From assembly GCF_026239675.1 (NCBI RefSeq), contig NZ_JAPIVQ010000007.1, forward strand, positions 62,001 through 126,000: a DNA stretch of 64,000 nt, written 5' to 3'. A program made the translations under genes and the position numbers. Source of the DNA: Pedobacter sp. PLR (GTDB lineage Bacteria; Bacteroidota; Bacteroidia; Sphingobacteriales; Sphingobacteriaceae). The first letter of the stretch is position 1, and each line of letters opens with the position of its first letter. The notes below the pieces were generated by a model. It was not told the origin of the DNA, did not search any database, and saw only the letters and a list, made by a program, of their open reading frames with translations. Below, piece by piece: positions 60,556 through 64,000 of this stretch.

Positions 60556-61836
60556 ATGAATAACCCCAACTACAGTACCGCAGAACAGGCCGTACAAATC
60601 ATTAAATCAGGTGACCGCGTATTTATTCATGGCAGCGCAGCCACACCGGTTCACCTGGTTAAAACCTTACAAAAAAGACATAACGAGCTGAAAAACGTAG
60701 AAATCACGAGTATTACCACACTTGGTGACATAGATTTTAACCAAAGTCCTTACCGGGAAAGCTTTTTCGTTAACTCGCTATTTGTATCAGCGAACACCAG
60801 AGCAGTTGCCAATAGTATACATGGTGATTACATTCCCATTTTCCTAAGCCAGATTCCTAAATTATTCAAAGAAGGATTTTTACCCATTGATGTGGCCCTG
60901 GTGCAGGTATCAGAACCTGATGCCCATGGCTATTGCTCTTTAGGAACCTCTGTTGATATTGCCAGAGCTGCGGTAGATACCGCAAGACACATCATCGCGC
61001 AGGTCAATCCAAGAATGCCAAGAACACATGGTGATGGTTTTATTCACATCAGCCAGATACATGCACTGGTCCATTTTGAACAGGAATTACCAGAGGTGGA
61101 TTACTCGGCGAAGACCAGTGAAGCAACAATTACCATCGGTGCCCACATTGCTTCTTTAGTAGAAGATGGTGCTACCTTGCAACTGGGGATCGGCGGCATT
61201 CCGGATCAGGTATTAAAAAATCTGACCGGTCATAAAAACCTGGGCTTACACACAGAAATGCTTTCCGATGGCGTCATTCCATTGATTCAAAGTGGGGTCA
61301 TCAACAACAGCCTCAAGAAAATAAACCGTGGTAAGTCCATCACCTCTTTTATGATCGGTACCCGAAAATTATATGATTTCGTAAATGATAATCCCATCAT
61401 CCGTGTAATGGATATTTCCTACGCGAATGACACCAGTATCATCCGGAAAAACCCTAAGGTAACAGCCATAAATTCGGCTATTGAACTGGATTTAACCGGA
61501 CAGATCTGTGCAGATTCTATGGGTACTTATCAATATTCCGGTATTGGCGGACAGATGGACTTTATTCATGGGGCCTCGCTTTCTGAAGGTGGAAAACCGA
61601 TTATCGCCCTTCCTTCGGTCACTTCAAAAGGAGTTTCCAGAATCGTTCCCTTTTTAAAAGAAGGAGCCGGCGTAGTGACCACAAGGGGGCATGTACATTG
61701 GATCGTTACAGAATACGGGAAAGTAAATCTCTTCGGAATGAGCTTAAAACAAAGGGCAAAAGCTTTGATCAACCTTGCGCATCCGATGCACAGAGAAGAA
61801 CTGGAACGCGCTTTCCATGACCGGTTTAACCATTAA
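60556..61836 (+). CDS. Acetyl-CoA hydrolase/transferase family protein (4-hydroxybutyrate CoA-transferase type)
   Basis: A 426-residue class I-type CoA transferase: N-terminal half with GDRVFIHGSAATPVHLV and SEPDAHGYCSLGTSVD, C-terminal half with LQLGIGGIPDQV, HTEMLSDG, and the GGQMDFIHGASLSEGGKPI region. Moves CoA between carboxylic acids; the acyl acceptor is not fixed by sequence. Single gene. Confidence 0.92.
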   Translation: MNNPNYSTAEQAVQIIKSGDRVFIHGSAATPVHLVKTLQKRHNELKNVEITSITTLGDIDFNQSPYRESFFVNSLFVSANTRAVANSIHGDYIPIFLSQIPKLFKEGFLPIDVALVQVSEPDAHGYCSLGTSVDIARAAVDTARHIIAQVNPRMPRTHGDGFIHISQIHALVHFEQELPEVDYSAKTSEATITIGAHIASLVEDGATLQLGIGGIPDQVLKNLTGHKNLGLHTEMLSDGVIPLIQSGVINNSLKKINRGKSITSFMIGTRKLYDFVNDNPIIRVMDISYANDTSIIRKNPKVTAINSAIELDLTGQICADSMGTYQYSGIGGQMDFIHGASLSEGGKPIIALPSVTSKGVSRIVPFLKEGAGVVTTRGHVHWIVTEYGKVNLFGMSLKQRAKALINLAHPMHREELERAFHDRFNH

Positions 61837-61854
61837 AGACTTTCTGAAAACCGG

Positions 61855-61902
61855 AACGCTTCAAACAGAACACCTGCCATCAGGTGTTCTGTTTGAAGCG
61901 TT
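61855..61902. other. 22-bp perfect palindromic hairpin after the CoA transferase gene
   Basis: Arms 61855-61876 and 61881-61902 are perfect complements with a 4-nt CCAT loop. There is no T run on either side, so it is not a standard terminator, although its place 18 bp after the stop suggests transcription ending. Confidence 0.75.
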
Positions 61903-61948
61903 AAGCAAATCTACTGGTATCGATTGTTCGCAAAACAATTAATGGATA

Positions 61949-62230
61949 TTAAAAGAGCACATCATTTAGAGTCTCATCCTTATTAAAGATACTCTTGGCA
62001 AATGGGCATAAGGGAAGGATTTTTACTTTCTGCAGCCTCGCATAATCTACTGCTGCTAAAACCATTGCCTTTCCAACACCCAGACCAGAGTAATCAGGTT
62101 TCACTTCGGTGTGTTCTATCACGATTTTTGCCGGACCAGCCCAGGCATAATTCATCATTGCTGCCGTCTTGCCCTCATTTACAGCTTTAAAATAGCCACC
62201 TTTATTTTCATTTAGATGTTCAATTTTCAT
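61949..62230 (-). CDS. Small GNAT-type N-acetyltransferase (YjdJ/CG-like)
   Basis: A 93-residue minimal acetyltransferase domain: strands, then VKPDYSGLGVGKAMVLAAVDYAR, the acetyl-CoA loop and helix, and PLCPFAKSIF with the conserved Cys-Pro of the subfamily. Acetyl-CoA dependent; substrate unknown. Confidence 0.9.
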   Translation of the reverse strand: MKIEHLNENKGGYFKAVNEGKTAAMMNYAWAGPAKIVIEHTEVKPDYSGLGVGKAMVLAAVDYARLQKVKILPLCPFAKSIFNKDETLNDVLF

Positions 62231-62293
62231 AAGAATAAATTTATTGGTTCAAGTATGTAGACCCTCTAAAAGAGGATTTCCTGATTTTATATC

Positions 62294-63184
62294 TTAATTT
62301 TTAATACTGCTCCCCTGCTCCGGCAAAGGCACAAAGTCAGTTTCGCCAGGCACCTTTTCAAAAGACTGTTCCAGCCATTTGGTTTTTGCCTGCTCAATAA
62401 TATCTTTTGAACTGGCTACAAAATTCCAGTAGATAAAACGCTCTTCCGGAAGAGGCGTACCTCCAAAAATGTAGACCGTCGTATTTTCCTGCATCACAAA
62501 CTCACATAATTTACTGTCTTTGGCCACTAAAAGCTGTTTAGGCTCATAAGTAAAGCCTTCACTTTCAATGGCACCTTCCAAAATATACAAGCCACTTTCG
62601 CCAAATAGATCCTCCCCGATTTTAACGGTTTTACGCTCTTTTGTTTTCAGCTCCAAAAAGTAAAGCGGACTATAAACAGGCACCGGAGATTCCTTTCCAA
62701 AAGCAGCACCGGCGATCAGTTTAAAAGAAACACCATCACTTTCCCAGGCGGGAATAGCTGTGGATTCCACATGAAAAAACTCAGGCTCCATTTCTTCTAT
62801 TTCTTTAGGCAAAGCCACCCAGATTTGCAGGCCATGCAGCATTTTGTCGGAATCACGAAGGTAAGCAGGGGTCCGTTCAGAATGCACAATTCCCTTTCCT
62901 GCGGTCATCCAGTTCACTTGTCCGGGTTTAATCTCTACCTCATTTGCCAGACTGTCTTTATGCATGATGCTCCCTTCAAAAAGATAGGTAAGGGTAGAAA
63001 GACCGATATGTGGATGCGGAGGGACGTCAAGATTTTCATGATCACTTAAGCAAACAGGGCCCATATGGTCAATAAAAGCAAATGGACCGACCATTCTTTT
63101 TTCGCGGAATGGCAATAGCCTGCCGACCATAAAATTGCCAATATTACTTGCTCTTTCTTCAATTATCAGTTTGATATTCGACAT
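62294..63184 (-). CDS. Pirin family protein
   Basis: A 296-residue bicupin of the pirin family: VGPFAFIDHMGP, the metal-binding PHPHIGLSTLTYLFEGS, GQVNWMTAGKGIVHSERTP, and a C-terminal cupin. Some members oxidise quercetin or act as iron-dependent regulators. Single gene on the minus strand downstream of the flavodoxin-fold gene. Confidence 0.93.
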   Translation of the reverse strand: MSNIKLIIEERASNIGNFMVGRLLPFREKRMVGPFAFIDHMGPVCLSDHENLDVPPHPHIGLSTLTYLFEGSIMHKDSLANEVEIKPGQVNWMTAGKGIVHSERTPAYLRDSDKMLHGLQIWVALPKEIEEMEPEFFHVESTAIPAWESDGVSFKLIAGAAFGKESPVPVYSPLYFLELKTKERKTVKIGEDLFGESGLYILEGAIESEGFTYEPKQLLVAKDSKLCEFVMQENTTVYIFGGTPLPEERFIYWNFVASSKDIIEQAKTKWLEQSFEKVPGETDFVPLPEQGSSIKN

Positions 63185-63261
63185 AAGGAATTCTCTTTTA
63201 TTCTAAGTTACCATTAAAAGAGGGGCAAATAAAGAATTAATAAAAATTAACCTATAACTAA

Positions 63262-63296
63262 GAAAAGCCCCATCCCTTAACAGGACAGGGCTTTCC
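63262..63296 (-). terminator. Terminator after the flavodoxin-fold reductase gene
   Basis: On the minus strand an AAAGCCC / GGGCTTT stem with an inner GTCC/GGGA part is followed by TTTTC; it lies just downstream of the gene ending at 63311. Confidence 0.6.
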
Positions 63297-63310
63297 AGGC
63301 AATAAATTAT

Positions 63311-63931
63311 TTAGTTTTCCTGCAGCTCTGCTTCTGCCAGCTGTGGGATAAACTGTTCGGCTAAATGCATACGGTACCTATTAAGGTCGGTTTCCAGATC
63401 GGCATTCTTCTCTACATCATGAAAGTGAATACCTGGCAATGGTTTCATACCGGTAAAGGCATTCATGCGGTGGAATCCAAATAATGGCCCGTCATCCACA
63501 CTTCTTTCATTGAAAAACTCTCCCGGAAGTGTGAAAGCTTCTTTTGGTGCATTCCAGGAAGTCGTTAACATATATTTTTTGCCGGTCAGCAACCCGCCGG
63601 TACCATAGTTAATCATTGGATTTTCCGCAGAACGCCCGTCACTTTTATAAATCCCCCTGTTATGCCCTGCGGTAAAAACCACATCAATATATTTTTTCAA
63701 TCCATGAGGCACCTGGAACCACCAGATCGGCGTATGGTAAACGACTACGTCCGCCCAGTTGTATTTTTCTACTTCCTCAATCGGATCATAATCCTCATTC
63801 ACATTTGTTGTTTTTACTTCAAATCCAGGTTGATTCTCAAAAAAACTGATCGTTTCCGCAGTAACCGTTGCATTGAAACGGCCACCCGAATGACCAAACA
63901 CCTGTCCACCATTGATTACAAATATTTTCAT
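63311..63931 (-). CDS. NAD(P)H-dependent oxidoreductase, flavodoxin fold (MdaB/YwrO type)
   Basis: A 206-residue FMN/FAD-binding quinone reductase-like protein: VINGGQVFGHSGGRFNAT at the start, the ADVVVYHTPIWWFQVPHGLKKYIDVVFTAG signature, and GGLLTGKKYMLTTSWNAP. Closest to modulator of drug activity B proteins that reduce quinones by two electrons. Its pirin neighbour also links to quinone/flavonoid chemistry. The last 69 bp of the window hold no gene. Confidence 0.92.
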   Translation of the reverse strand: MKIFVINGGQVFGHSGGRFNATVTAETISFFENQPGFEVKTTNVNEDYDPIEEVEKYNWADVVVYHTPIWWFQVPHGLKKYIDVVFTAGHNRGIYKSDGRSAENPMINYGTGGLLTGKKYMLTTSWNAPKEAFTLPGEFFNERSVDDGPLFGFHRMNAFTGMKPLPGIHFHDVEKNADLETDLNRYRMHLAEQFIPQLAEAELQEN

Positions 63932-64000
63932 TTTTATATCTTTTTACTAATGATTAAATCTCTAAGCGCTTTCTTTATCGCCACCGGCCTCTAAAAACCC

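Noticed and set aside
1..64000. CRISPR arrays or insertion sequences with transposase genes
   Set aside because: No regularly spaced repeat array and no transposase frame were seen anywhere in the window.

Overview
The window looks like a chromosomal segment of a Bacteroidota bacterium, most likely Pedobacter or a close Sphingobacteriaceae relative. This rests on recognised protein families (BT_3928-like and DUF1599 proteins, DUF4249, FecI/FecR with an STN-type TonB receptor, a GH3-like protein beside lptB) and on several promoters of the Bacteroidetes type (TTTG, about 19-20 nt, TAnnTTTG). No species was assigned by search.

Layout. 1-7.4 kb: two Tat-exported TIM-barrel sugar isomerase-like proteins, asd, a PBP4-type dacB, a GH20 hexosaminidase and truA. 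7.4-9.8 kb: a TetR regulator, an 815-bp gene-free stretch full of hairpins bracketed by a diverged direct repeat, a DoxX membrane protein and a hotdog thioesterase. 9.8-15.3 kb: aroK, an oligopeptide-type ABC permease, BT_3928-like, DUF1599, then divergently folP and the diadenylate cyclase cdaA, then a bacilliredoxin. 15.6 kb: tRNA-Asn(GTT). 16-19.5 kb: pyruvate carboxylase, followed by a long interrupted palindrome.

19.9-36.1 kb: an integrated mobilizable element of about 16.2 kb. It is bounded by an 18-bp direct repeat; the right copy includes the start codon and first codons of ahcY. The element has therefore gone into the 5' end of ahcY, cut the gene off from its original promoter (still visible at 19754-19785), and rebuilt the reading frame exactly at the right junction behind element DNA. 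It carries a tyrosine recombinase; an apparent defence operon (MmeI-like adenine methyltransferase, SF2 helicase, GIY-YIG protein); a HipA-like kinase with a DUF3037-like partner; small HTH proteins; a decayed second integrase and a decayed HTH gene; a relaxase and MobC-like protein with an oriT-like hairpin; a VapE-type replication ATPase; an excisionase-like HTH; and a membrane protein. A 120-codon frame nested inside the relaxase gene encodes a plausible coiled-coil plus membrane-anchor protein.

36-64 kb: ordinary chromosome again. ahcY, a MscS channel, pdxJ, a lipoprotein, gcvP, a YceI protein, a response regulator, an MBL-fold hydrolase, recJ, lptB, a GH3-like protein, a CBS protein, an M13 peptidase, a GyrI-like protein, a metallophosphoesterase, a FecI-FecR-TonB receptor-DUF4249 locus, a sterol desaturase-like protein, an acyl-CoA transferase, a GNAT, a pirin and a flavodoxin-fold quinone reductase-like protein.

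The most interesting parts are the ahcY-targeted element with its promoter exchange, the methyltransferase-helicase-GIY-YIG operon with its duplicated acidic motif, the gene nested in the relaxase, and the hairpin-rich region at 8.26-8.74 kb.
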